From Wuchereria bancrofti (lineage: Eukaryota > Nematoda > Chromadorea > Rhabditida > Onchocercidae): a stretch of 64,000 nt of DNA. The translations under genes and the position numbers were made by a program. Under the pieces are notes generated by a model. That model was not told where the DNA came from. It saw only the letters and a list, made by a program, of their open reading frames with translations, and made no database searches. The DNA lies in contig SSBO01000010.1 in the NCBI GenBank assembly GCA_005281725.1, forward strand, positions 310,001-374,000. Direction: 5' to 3'. Positions 12,067 through 23,534 of the stretch are shown here, piece by piece (position 1 is the first letter of the stretch; every line of letters begins with the position of its first letter).

Positions 12067-15000
12067 ATGGATGAGCTAACGGACGAAACAATCGGACCAA
12101 ATTTGGCATTAAGTATTGAGGATGCCAATGAAGATATAAGTATAAATGATAGTGAACCTGGTCCTAGTCAACGACAACAAGCAAAACAGTTATCGGAGAC
12201 TAGTGAGTAGTTTCTTTACGGGAATCTACCTAATTCGTTTTCATTCTCTTTTTTTTCTTTTTTTTTTAGATTAATTTCAAGAGATAACTAATGGCGTTGG
12301 ATGTGTGAGTTTCGAAATTGTTTTTTTTTCAAAACTGAAATTGTTTTTGCAAATTTCAGAGAGCAAATTTTTTTTGCGAAAAGTGATGTAATAGTGCGAG
12401 TAAATGCGGCCTAGTATCCCAAGTTACACCTTTGTCAAGTGAAATAAATAAAGTTAATTATTCAAACTGAGTAATGTCAAATTCAAGGTTTCATTTTTTA
12501 GTGGATGACGATTTGGAACTGGTATTTGCAGAAATGGAAGAAAGTAACACATTGCAACTTGACAATGTGGTAAGTTATTTTGAATGATTGCTCGGTTGAA
12601 TCTTTTGATCTGATTTATTTATGTCGTAGTGCTATTTCTGCTAGTGGTTAAAAATATATGTGTACATTTTTAGATTTTGTTGAAAACTCGAGTAACATAT
12701 CAAAATATATGCTATTATATACATATTTATTTAATAACGATTTATTTGTTATGCGGTTGAAGTTTTTGCTTACGGAATGGACATAGTATAATGAAACTTG
12801 AAATATTATTTAAATTTTCGATAAAATTCGAAATTTTTAAGTAAATCGCATCGGCATGAAGCACAGAATTTTTAGGTTGCTAATACTGGAAATGATTTAC
12901 CTATCACTATGGATGAATTGAATACTCTGCTAGCTATCAATGAAGCATTTAATGAAACTTTAGAGAACTTAATTCGACGTGTTACATTAGCTATATCTAA
13001 GAATCGCGAAGCACAAGTAAATTTTTCTGTTTTTTGAAAGTTTTCACTTCTGCATAGGTTCTTTTAATGCTGTTGAAAATCTTTTTGTAGAAATTGTTGA
13101 AAGCTAAGTTACGACAGACTACTGAGCGTGGATTACGAATTAATATAAAGAAAGTTCCAGTTTCACGGTTTTTATTCCCATATTTTCGAGATTCTCATGA
13201 AATGGTAAGCAAATAAAGTTTTGTCTGTGTTACTCTCTGTTGACTGGACCTTATTAACTAATAAATGAGTAGTTTATCATTTTATTAGAGTAAAGATTTC
13301 CTTTACTTAAAAAAAAAATAAAAAAAAGAAAACTGACTTTTATTCTTACAAGTGTTCAGCCTAATAACTTTAGAACCGGAAAGTATTTTCGCTCTCTCAA
13401 AAGTCATAGCTGTTATTCGGCAAACTTTAAAGTTCAAAGTAAGATTTGAAATATTCAAATTTGAAGGAGCCACCAAAAAATGAAGAGTATGAGCTGAAAG
13501 TTTTTCGTCGAGAATATGATCCATTGGTAAAGGAAGAAAAGAAATGTATGCATTTAGTTACAGTTATTAAAAGATTTCATTTCATTACTTTTTTATTTAA
13601 TTTACCATATGAAGAAAGTTTTAGAAATGCTAAATAATACAAAGCTCATGCAAAAATTGTGTTTTAATTATAGGGTCAGCGAAGGAATGTCACTTATTGG
13701 CAAGTGCGGTTTGGAAGTCTTTAATCGAAATCCGTATTCAACCATTTATTCAAAGGTCATTTTCTATGAGTAATGCTTGAAATATTTATGCGTTTTTTAA
13801 TCATTCATTTTTTTAGATGAATGTATTAGGAAAAATTATGAACTTAATTGAGACAATTTTTCCATTTATTCAAGTTATCAAGTTATTAAATCAGGAGTAT
13901 CCTCATGGAGGTAATGGTCAGAGTAAGTGCTTTTTGGATGACATGATTTTTTTTTTTTTTTTGAAAATTTTGACAGTTTTAATGTTCACTGTTGAAGGAA
14001 AGAAATGTTTGCCGAGAAAATTCGATCTGCTGGACAAGAAACATCAGTAGAACAGATAGCTGATTGGAATAGTACTATTGTTGAGCTGGAACGTTTGATT
14101 ACATATCATAAGTAAGTTTTATATGAGTTGACAAATTTTGGATGGTGTTAAAATAGTTGAAACAATTTTATATTAGCTGTTGAATTAAGTAATAGTGAAA
14201 AGAGTGTTTTATTTTATTTTCCAGTGATAACAAAATTAAATTAATCATTACTTGCAGAAATCTTCCAGAAAATGAAGCATTAATGAGTGATTATTCTGAA
14301 GTGGATTGGGCGAAGATTGCCAAAGTTGATGTAAGATATTTAATTTATTACAATTCGATTGTAAGAAAGATGAATACAAGATGCTTTATTTATTCATTCA
14401 GTAAAATTTGATGAAATAGGAAGAAAAAAAATGTTAAATTGTTTATATGTGAATTTAATGCATTGCATTAGTTGGTCCAAATTATTCATTGCAGTTTCTT
14501 GGAAATCGAACACCAAAACAGTTACGATTGAAGTGGATTAATGAACAATGTCCACGATGGTCAAAAGAGCCATGGTCCTCTAATGAAATACAACGTTTAA
14601 AGGAATGTGCAGGAAGATGGAATAATTGGAATGTAATTGCGGAACGATTAGGCACGAATCGTACAGCTTTTCAGTGTTTCGTAAAATTTAGAAGTGAATT
14701 GGATATTGACAATGTTGGACGGTTCGTTCCATAATTTTGTCACTTTTAATATGTTGAAATACTTCCAGTAAAAGAATTTGAATTAAATTAACGAGTTAAT
14801 AGTTGGTGAAATGGAAATTCAGTCTTCAGTGTAATAATATGATCAACAATCAATTATTGTAGGTCATGGACAAAGGAGGAGGATGCTCAGTTGATGACTT
14901 TAGCTCATTGTATGCAAGTGAATGGTAAAATGAATTGGGAGAAAAGTAAGCATCTAAATTTTGATTCTTTGATCTAAATGAAAATTTTTTCAACTCTTTC

Positions 15001-18000
15001 GTGAAAAATGAAAATTTTTCAAATAAAATATTTCGGGTTTATACTTTATGCTTCAGTTTTAATTTATTTTAATTTTAGTTGCTCATTTCATGGAAGAAAG
15101 ATCACGGCAGCAATGTACAATTCGGTATAGACGAGCGCTTGATACTGATATTAAATTTGGTCGATGGGATGCAAGTGAAGATGTGGTAATCATGAGATTA
15201 TATATTATTTCCATAGCTATTGTTTATTAGTATTAATATAAACTTTCTATTTATTTTCACTGTGTTTTATTTGCTTGAAGATGATGAATTCAAAGTTTAG
15301 CCTGAAATAAAAATATCTTTGAAATTTAAACTAAGATTTCGAAGATTGATGTATTTTACCTTGATAAATTTCAGCTTTTAACATGTTCCGTAAGTCGATT
15401 TGGAACAAAAGACTGGATAAAAGTAGCATCATGTGTTCCAGGAAGAAGCGATTCACAGTGTCGTGATAGGTTTGTCAATTTTTTTTTTGTTTTTTTGTTT
15501 TTTTTTTGAAGAAACTTTTGAACTTATGTTAATTTTCTATCGGCTGCTGCTCATTTTTCAGATGGGTAAATGTGTTGGACAAAAGTATTAAGGCTGAACC
15601 ATGGTCAGTGGATGAGGACGAAAAATTGCTTGAGGGAGTGAAGATTTTTGGAAAAGGTTAGTTGAATATGAATACTCTGTCTTCTGATTCTGAATTTTTT
15701 TAAACTTAGGTTACAAAAAAAAGAATAGATTTTTAATAGCTTAAGTTACAGAAAAGAAAATTAGCATACTTTTGAGGTGAATGGTCAAGAATTTCAACAA
15801 TGCTCCCAGGTCGTTCAGCTTCTCATTGCAAATCACGCTTCCGATCACTTCTTTCAGCAAAAGTCAAGGTCTGTCTTTTTTGTGTTTCCGCTCTAATTTT
15901 TTTTTTTGCTTTATCATTTTTTATACTCATATATTCGATTTATTGTAGCTGGCTTCGGAATGTCGCTCATATCCATTCAGACGTTTTAGTTGGAAAGGCA
16001 AACATCGCCGGCAAGAAGTAATCAGTATTTTCATTTTAATGAAAAAATTTTTATTTATATTCTAATAGATAATTTCATTGGCTTGATTTATGTTCAGATA
16101 TACCGGAATTCTAAATTTTCTTTTGGCAATTTTTTGCATTATTTAGGTTGAAGCAGCGTTCCGGAAGCTGTTGGCAGCTGACGGTAAAAGTGGTCTGGCG
16201 GAACAAGTAATGAATTCATTTGATATGGTAATTTTTTTACACTCTTCAATGAACAAAAAAATTTTTTGACAAACTAACTTAACCATGCTAAATCTAAAAA
16301 TTGAAGCATGCAGCAACTTTTAGAACAATTATATGGTTCTGTTAAAGAATAATTCTATAGTCCTGAATTTATTTCTGCAAATGTATGGACATTTAATAAG
16401 AATTTTTCCTTACTCTTTACGCATTGCTTATGATCTATCTCGAAAGTTGAACTTCTTAGTTTATTTGAATTTCTGGAAAAGAAATTGATGAAATATTTTT
16501 AGATTTTTTTTTAAAACCTCATTATATTTATTATATAACGAGTCTGTTTCAGCGAGCATTAAGTGTCGATGAAATGGAAGCATTATCTGCGATGGCACCT
16601 GAACAAAGAATAATGGTAATGCAGTTCCTGAATGAAGTTCATGAAAAACATCTCAGTAATGATGTGAGAGACGATCAGTCGATTTGGAAATTGCTAAGCG
16701 ATAAGTTGCAGTTCAATACTAGGTTAAAGTTATAAAAAAATAATCAAATTAAACTAACAAAAAACAGTTCTGCATACACTGCTATTAATAAGTAAGGAAA
16801 AATAATGCGAAAATTCAATGCAATATTAGGAAGTAAAATAATTATTGAAGAAACTAAAGGTTTTCCAGTGTTATAGTTACATTCAGTCATTATTTATTTA
16901 GGTGCATTTTGCATTGAAAAAATTCAATTAGCAATAATTTAAGGTAATAATATTCCTTTTTAATTTTCTGACTGTTGTATTACTTTAGTTATTTGGATAA
17001 TTCAACACAAAGTGCCCTGTTGAAATATTACAAAAGATTTCTCGGCGGAAACACTAACGAGCTTTTAACTCATCATGAAAAAAATGAATTCGATACCAAA
17101 TGCAAAGTGCTAAAGGAAACCGATCCAGAGGTTGCTTAATTTTTTTTTTTCTTTTCATCAGCAGTAATAATACCATCAGTGTTGCAACAAGGGTAAGCTG
17201 GTTAATGTTGTCTACCTCTTGTGATAATATATGTGATTTGTCGAATTTAGGAAAAGGAAAACTATTTCTGATCTGATTAGATTATTAACTTGAAGCCTGT
17301 AATTTCAGTTGACAAAATTATTGTGGACACTTTCTATTCGTGATCAAATTATGGTTTTATGGTGATGTTTTTAATTCAAAATTATTGCAGGCTGCAAAAG
17401 ATCATGTCATTAATGGCTTATGTGATTTAATTGAACGAAGTGACAATTTGCAATGTTGTGTGCATCAAAAGAAGCTTACTAGAGGTCAGGTGCTTGGTGA
17501 AATTAGTCGATATCTTAATACGGTTAGTCTATTTTTAATTTTAGTTTTATTTTATAAAATAAGTCAGTTGCTTGGGTTACTGACTTGATTTTTCCTCAAA
17601 AAAAGGTTTCTTCTTTTCAATAATTTTTCAGTAATTTTCAGTCTAATTTTGTAGGTTCTTATCGATGATGTAAATAAAGCTGTATCTTGTGGCACTAATG
17701 CTTTTGCTATACCACCTTGCATTGGATCACTTCATTTGTTTGAAAATATTCAGGTAGATAATTTACTGAAAGAGATGAAAATGTCCAATAATTAATTTCT
17801 CTATCTAATTAGATGCCTCGAGTTGTTTGTGTTTTTGTTTTTGTTCCTCATTTTCTAAGTTATATGGAAAACTTATGCTCTGAAGACCACCGCTTTTTAA
17901 TGAAATTCAATGTCTGAGTTTTTTGTTCTTTGAATAGTATAAATATAATTGCTCAAAATTTTCCGTCGCCCTAATTAGTTCATCCTTTCAAGGTGAAATA

Positions 18001-19825
18001 TCTAAACATGGCGAGTATCAGTCTTCCAAAAGAAAAAATAATATTAATTTTCCAGTTCTGTACATTAATTATTTACCTGCTAATTGAATATCTGTTAAAC
18101 AGAAGTTATTATTACAGAAGCAAATGCATTTGTTACGAGAATCTGCTGGTGACCTCTTTGAACCGATTGTTTCGGTATGTCTTTTAGCTGTTTTATTTTC
18201 ATTTCTCATATTGAATTTTCTTCTTTTTTCAAAAAATATGCCATTATTATTTCAGTAAAAAAAAAAAAAATGAAAAAATGAAATTTCAGGATCAGAATGA
18301 TAATATATTTTTGCAACTTTCGCGACAAATTACTTTGGATCCTGAATATGTTTTGCTTAAGGCAATTTTTTCTTATGCTTTTATTCTCATTTCGTTGCTC
18401 GTCAACAATTTTATTTATGTAATAATTCGTTTACATTTTCACTGAGCATACTCATTCTCATAATAAATTTCAGGCAAAATTGCGAACATTACTCTTTTGG
18501 CCAATGCTTTTGTATCGATCAACAGAAAGTAATCAATCAGTGGAGAGAAGAATGTATTTAGGTTCAGTTGCTACTAAAAAATTAGCAGAACAGCAAAAGC
18601 AAGCTTTGGAAAGTCTTAAGGAACGATTTCAAAATCAGCAACATTCAACGCCGGAACAAGCAGCTATTCCGGAAAGCGAATTTGATGATGATTATGCTGC
18701 AGGACTGAGTGTTGGTGAATTTCTGAAGCAACGAATGTTTAAACGAGTTAGTTATTAACAGCATATAAATTAATCTCTTTTTTGACATTTCTTAATTAAC
18801 AAGAGATGGAATATTATTTATCGATGAATTCGAATTTCAGAAGCTTTTTACAGTTGAATGAAATCAGTTAATTTCGAAATGATGGAATATCCATACTTCT
18901 TTAAAATTCTTAGAATATTTTTAGTTTCAATTTAAATGTAAATTGAATTTTAGCCACGGCAATACATTACTGATAAAAAATTAGGATCGGAAGATATCTT
19001 TGAAATGGACTTTGTTGAACAGGATGCATCGGATATCACTGAAGCGATGAGCAATCGTATTGATGAGTGTATCGAATCAGTTTGTATTGCTGTTCAGAAA
19101 ATATATGAACGTGATTTTATGGTAAGCCTTAAAATTTTGCATTTGAATTGAATTAATTAGTTTTTTTTTTAATATTTTTGCGATATATTTTACAAAGAAT
19201 ATTTGCAAAAATTTTACCTAAATAAATCATCTCAAAAATGAGAAAAGATAACGATTATTCTTCCGTACTATTATTTCAACCATTCATCTTATGTGGTTTA
19301 GATTCCTGCGAGGTATAGATTGGCAAGACATCAATTAAACAAAAATAGTAAGTTTCAATTCCAAACATTTTATGCAATTTGAAGAACTCGAAAAAAAAAA
19401 TCAAATTTTAGAAGTCATTTTCTTTTCTTTTTTTCTTTTTGCATCTTATATTGTTTATTCTAGATTCTAATACAAATATTGTGGAGAATGCAGTGAAGGA
19501 TGTATTAGATGCTGTTATTCATGAAATTACGAGCGGTGAAATCAATGATGAAAGTGTCAATTTGTCAACAAAGATGAAAAAGCGCTCAAAGATTGTTGTA
19601 GCGGATGCTAATTCTGAATGTAATGATACTGTTTCAGAAATTAAACAGCATAAATCAGCTGTGATGAAAAGAAAGCGAAATGCAGCTGAGAGTATTCCAA
19701 GTTGTAGTGGACAAGTTGGCAAATCAAAGAGAGCTAGAAAAGAAGAAGATGTCAAATCGCTAAAAAAAAGCGATACGAAAAGAGAAAAGAAAAAATTTAC
19801 CAGAAAACGGATTGGTAAAAATTGA
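12067..19825 (+). CDS. SNAPC4: SNAPC4 / SNPC-4, Myb-repeat subunit of SNAPc
   Basis: About 28 exons give about 1107 aa: 12067-12202, 12502-12569, 12876-13016, 13091-13204, 13467-13545, 13674-13755, 13817-13922, 14003-14111, 14258-14330, 14495-14721, 14863-14945, 15079-15185, 15375-15469, 15562-15656, 15777-15868, 15949-16017, 16147-16227, 16553-16722, 16989-17130, 17309-17353 (probable), 17391-17522, 17655-17753, 18103 or 18118 to 18174, 18290-18361, 18474-18746, 18954-19121, 19302-19347, 19464-19825. Residues about 303-535 carry four and a half Myb repeats: W-rich repeats with WSSNEIQRLKECAGRWNNW, SWTKEEDAQL, GRWDASEDVLLTC, VPGRSDSQCRDRW, EPWSVDEDEKLLEGV and LPGRSASHCKSRFRSLL, the SNAP190 arrangement. 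The N-terminal LPENEALMSDYSEVDW also matches human. The protein binds the proximal sequence element of snRNA and SL RNA genes, and of piRNA genes in C. elegans. The C-terminus is Lys/Arg-rich and NLS-like. Phase fails once, between 13755 and 13817. Confidence 0.93.
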
Positions 19826-21671
19826 TAATTTCATAACTAAGGCATTTCATTTTTGAATCGAGAAGCTTGCTACATACATATTCAGAAAGTTTTAATGGTT
19901 GATATTATCAATTATGATATATGTTATGCGGGTATAGATAGTGATATCTCTTTTAGGTTCTTTTCTCGAGAATTTCTGTTTTGCTGAAATTTGTGAATCT
20001 CAGAATGTTGTTATCCATTTCTTTAACGGGTTTAATTTTACTTTATGTTGTATGTTGTTACTTAACCTGAATTTCTATTGTTTTATTTTGTCGGATGTTT
20101 TTTACATTGTCTATAAAAGATTGTTGTTTTTCATGAGGCAGAAATAACACAGAATTTAATTTTATCAAGCAAAAGCGTTAAATATAATCTTTTGGAATTT
20201 TGGATAGCTTTTAGTTCTGGAAATATCAAGTCCGAAAATACAAAAACACAAAAATGGCGAGGACGGTGATAATGAATTATTGAAATGAATCACATTTATG
20301 ATACTGTTTTTTCCGTCACTGATATGTTTTCATAAGAAAAATTGTTGTAATTATTTGATGGAATACCTTCATCACCTTGAACAGATTGAAAGATCATTGT
20401 TTTAATGTTATTTCCTAATATTGATAAACAAATTATGAAGCAATAAGTTTGAACAAATATTTAATCAGTGATTGAATTATATGTGTAATTAATGTAACAA
20501 ATAATTAATTATACATTATATCAGTGATAAAATTTAATTTATGCTACAAAAATTCTGCTCGTACTTTTTTCATTTTTTTTTTTTGTAAATTTTAATTGTT
20601 AACATTCAAAATTGTTAACACTCTATCTTTTAATCAAATTTAAATTCTAGCATGTACTAAGTAAAGTTTTGCATATGTTTAAGAAATAGTAAAGAAAAAA
20701 AGAATTTGCTAAAAAAGTAAATAAGTCAGACTTTATGTTTATCTATCGATGATTTTAACTAACCAATCAACAAATAAAACTGGGAAGTTTACTCAAATAA
20801 ATTCAATTTATTTGCTTTGCTTCAGTGAAAATTACCTCCTCTTTCCTTCCATTTATTTTTGTTCCATTTCAAAAAAAAAGGCAAAAGAATAATCTTTTTT
20901 CTCTGTTCAATTTTAACTTCTGTAAGAATTGATATATTTTTATTTTCTGAAGCACGCATAACTTGTTATCAAATTTTATGATTAATTAATTTAAATCTAA
21001 CAGAATTTAAAAAAAAAAATAATGTTAAGTAATATTTAAACTTTTTTTTCTCATATATGAGAAATTTTAGCTATCAATAGCAGAGATAGAATTACAAATA
21101 GTTTTTTTTTCTTTTATTGATATGGATTAAAAATAGATTTGCATTTGTAATTTAAGAAGTTGACAAATATAATCCAATTCAAGTTTCTAATATTGAAGAA
21201 GAAATTCCTCGCTTTATTTATTTTGCAATTACAATTCACTTATAAAAACAATCATTTCCAATGTGTCTTTTTGATTTGATTACATTTAGCATTTTTAATT
21301 AATAATGATTTTTGATTATATTTATCATCTTTTCTGACTTTTATTAATAATTATTACTATTTTTCTACAATTTATATGTGAATTAGGTAAAAATTTTTTT
21401 ATTATAATTAAAAATGAAATAGATTTAATCTGCTAACTGTATGTATTACTTAAAAAGTTAATTAGTTTTAGATAATAAGTTAATTAACTAATATAATTAA
21501 TTATTGTTATGCATAACATCATTTTATCTGTATTTGATAATTATAAATTCTGAACATTAAAATTTTTTACTATTTCATATTGATTACATCGATCGATATT
21601 GAGCAGAAAAATATTTGGGAAAGTTATTTGTTTTGAAAATTATTTATCAAAAATATATTAATTAATTATAG
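19826..21671. other. Intergenic region between SNAPC4 and the Ig gene
   Basis: About 1.8 kb of AT-rich sequence. Possible AATAAA polyadenylation signals occur near 20776. The ORF at 19941-20147 is hydrophobic and low complexity. No exon that would join in phase to the Ig gene could be recognised, so the Ig model is started at 21686. Confidence 0.45.
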
Positions 21672-21685
21672 ATAATGGATCTCGT

Positions 21686-23395
21686 ATGCCATTCATTGAT
21701 GATAATTCTACTAATTTTTATCGTTCTTCTACTTCAAAACATAGTTCATTAACTAAAGTAAGTAATTAATTCATTAACTAAAATAAGAAATGAACTCTTT
21801 TGCTTTTTTTTTCTTAATAAACTTGACAAATCTTTTCTTTTTTTTTTTAGAAATTAAAATTTATGATATGTGAATAAGCAATTTACGATGCATAAAAAAG
21901 TTTTATTGAAAAAGGACATTTTTCATAAAAAAAAATCATTAATTAATTAATTAATTAGATATTTTGTATTTTATTTATGCTAAATTAAATAATTTATTCA
22001 ATTGATGATTGAAATGCATGCATGCATGCAGCAAGTTGATCAATTGGCATATGAAATGCCACATAGTAAATATGCAAAAAATCCATGGAGTTGTGCACCA
22101 GAATTTCTCAAAGTATTTGGTGATGTTCGAGCGCAAATTGGACAACATGCATGTTTCGATTGCATTTTACTTGGCTCACCACGTCCGCGAGTTTGTTTTT
22201 ATTTTTCTTTTTTTTTAATCTTAATAATAGATGCATTATGCTTAAAAAAAAAAAACAATAATTGCATGCATGTCTTGCAAAATGAATGAAATGCAAGCTT
22301 GCATGCATGTCTTGCAAAATGAATGAAATGCAAGCTTGCATGCACGTCTTGCAAAATGAATGAAATGCAAGCTTGTATGCATGTCTTGCAAAATGAATGA
22401 AATGCAAGCTTGCATGCATATCTTGCAAAATGAATGAAATGCAAGCTTGCATGCACGTCTTGCAAAATGAATGAAATGCAAGCTTGCATGCATGTTTTGC
22501 AAAATGAATGAAATGCAAGCTTGCATGCATGTCTTGCAAAATGAATGAAATGCAAGCTTGCATGCATGTTTTGCAAAATGAATGAAATGCAAGCTTGCAT
22601 GCATGTCTTGCAAAATGAATGAAATGCAAGCTTTTAACAATAGATAATTGTTATAGTTATTCCTTAAATACATTATGATGGATGTATTTAAGGAATAATT
22701 ATAAAAAATGAAAAGCAAATGAATGTTTGCAAAAATTATCGTCGCATGCATTCATAAAAGATATAATTAAATTTATGCAATTAATAATAAATATACTAGT
22801 AAGGTAATAAGATATTAGTAGAGTAATACCTGAAATAGGTAATTGAATACATATTTAGTTAATAAAGCATTTTTTGAAATCTGAAATAAATAACTGGATG
22901 CATATTTATCTGACAAAGAATTTTTTGAAATCTGAAATAGGATTGCATATTTAGTTGATAAAATATCTCTGCAATTCTTTGATCAAATGATTATTTGTCA
23001 ATTTTTTTGCTGCTTTAAAGAAAAAAAAATGCAACTCTTGAAATGTATTTTTTTTTAAACACAAAAAATTGAAATATATACGAAAACATGCAATATTGCT
23101 AAAAAGAACTTGATTAATTAATTAATTGTATAACTTATTACATAATTGTTATCAAAATTGGTTTAAATTATTGGTTGAATTATCTAATACGATTAAAAAT
23201 TAGCATATATTTAAGGTTTGTTGGTTATTTAATAATGAAAAATTGAAATTTGATGATGTTCAAATCGATGATACAGCTGATTTATGCCGTTTAACAATAC
23301 CAATCATACGACAATGTCATTATGGTACTTACACGGTACTATGTGAAAATGAAATTGGTCGAGCAATAGCTTCTGCTAATCTTATGCCTAATTAA
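21686..23395 (+). CDS. Small single I-set immunoglobulin-domain protein
   Basis: Exons 21672-21757 (ATG at 21686), 22032-22190 and 23216-23395 (TAA) join in phase to about 136 aa. After a polar 38-residue leader, residues about 45-133 form one I-set Ig fold: PEFLKVFGDVRAQIGQ, B-strand HACFDC, C-strand VCWLFNNEKL, then DLCRLTIPI and the F-strand YGTYTVLCENEIG with its Cys. No signal peptide is evident, so it may be an intracellular titin-type Ig or the last exons of a longer gene starting further upstream. Exon 1 follows an ATTATAG acceptor; a different out-of-frame ATG precedes the chosen one, which lowers certainty about the start. Intron 2 is about 1 kb and carries a minisatellite and hairpin. 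The acceptor of exon 2 lies inside a short (ATGC)n run. I do not recognise the orthologue. Confidence 0.65.
22264..22633 (+). repeat. 37-bp minisatellite, 10 copies, in intron 2 of the Ig gene
   Basis: Ten near-identical head-to-tail 37-bp units run from 22264 to 22633. Differences are confined to the GCATGCATGTCTTGC part of the unit (for example CACG, TATG, CATA and TTTT variants). Each unit junction forms a 14-bp perfect palindrome, ATGCAAGCTTGCAT, next to a second palindrome TGCATGCA. Because 37 is not a multiple of three and the minus strand of the unit has no stop in any frame, three long spurious minus-strand ORFs cross it. Confidence 0.97.
22657..22698. repeat. Perfect 17-bp inverted repeat with 8-bp loop
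   Basis: Arms at 22657-22673 (TTATTCCTTAAATACAT) and 22682-22698 are exact reverse complements around an 8-nt loop. They lie 23 bp after the minisatellite, inside the same intron. The structure could form a cruciform or an RNA hairpin; no terminator role is implied. Confidence 0.85.
22829..22985 (+). repeat. Degenerate tandem repeat, about 3 copies of 50-60 bp
   Basis: Three diverged units share the pattern CTGAAATA, then a GCATATTTA-like core, then a TTTTTTGAAAT end. They sit in the intron between Ig exons 2 and 3. Confidence 0.6.
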
Positions 23396-23500
23396 TAATT
23401 AAATATATTTCAGGAAAATATTTATCCTTCATAATTGACTATATCTTGTTTTAATAATTCGTTATAATACTATTATAATAGTAAGATAACATACTTGGAC

Positions 23501-23534
23501 TCTCTCTCTCCCTCTCCCTCTCTCTCTCTCTCCC
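23501..23534 (+). repeat. CT-rich microsatellite
   Basis: A run of TCTCTC interrupted by CCC, about 100 bp after the Ig gene stop. Simple sequence; it may fall in the 3' flank or UTR. Confidence 0.85.

Noticed and set aside
17354..17390. Reading straight from the 17309 exon through to 17588
   Set aside because: The frame through 17354-17390 meets a stop (TGG TGA) in the phase needed; a GT at 17354 and AG at 17390 restore phase.
22108..22751. Three overlapping minus-strand ORFs of 133-173 aa with repeated ACISFILQDMHASLHFIH-type peptides
   Set aside because: They arise because the 37-bp minisatellite unit has no minus-strand stop in any frame; no splice or start context supports a gene, and the host intron is on the plus strand.
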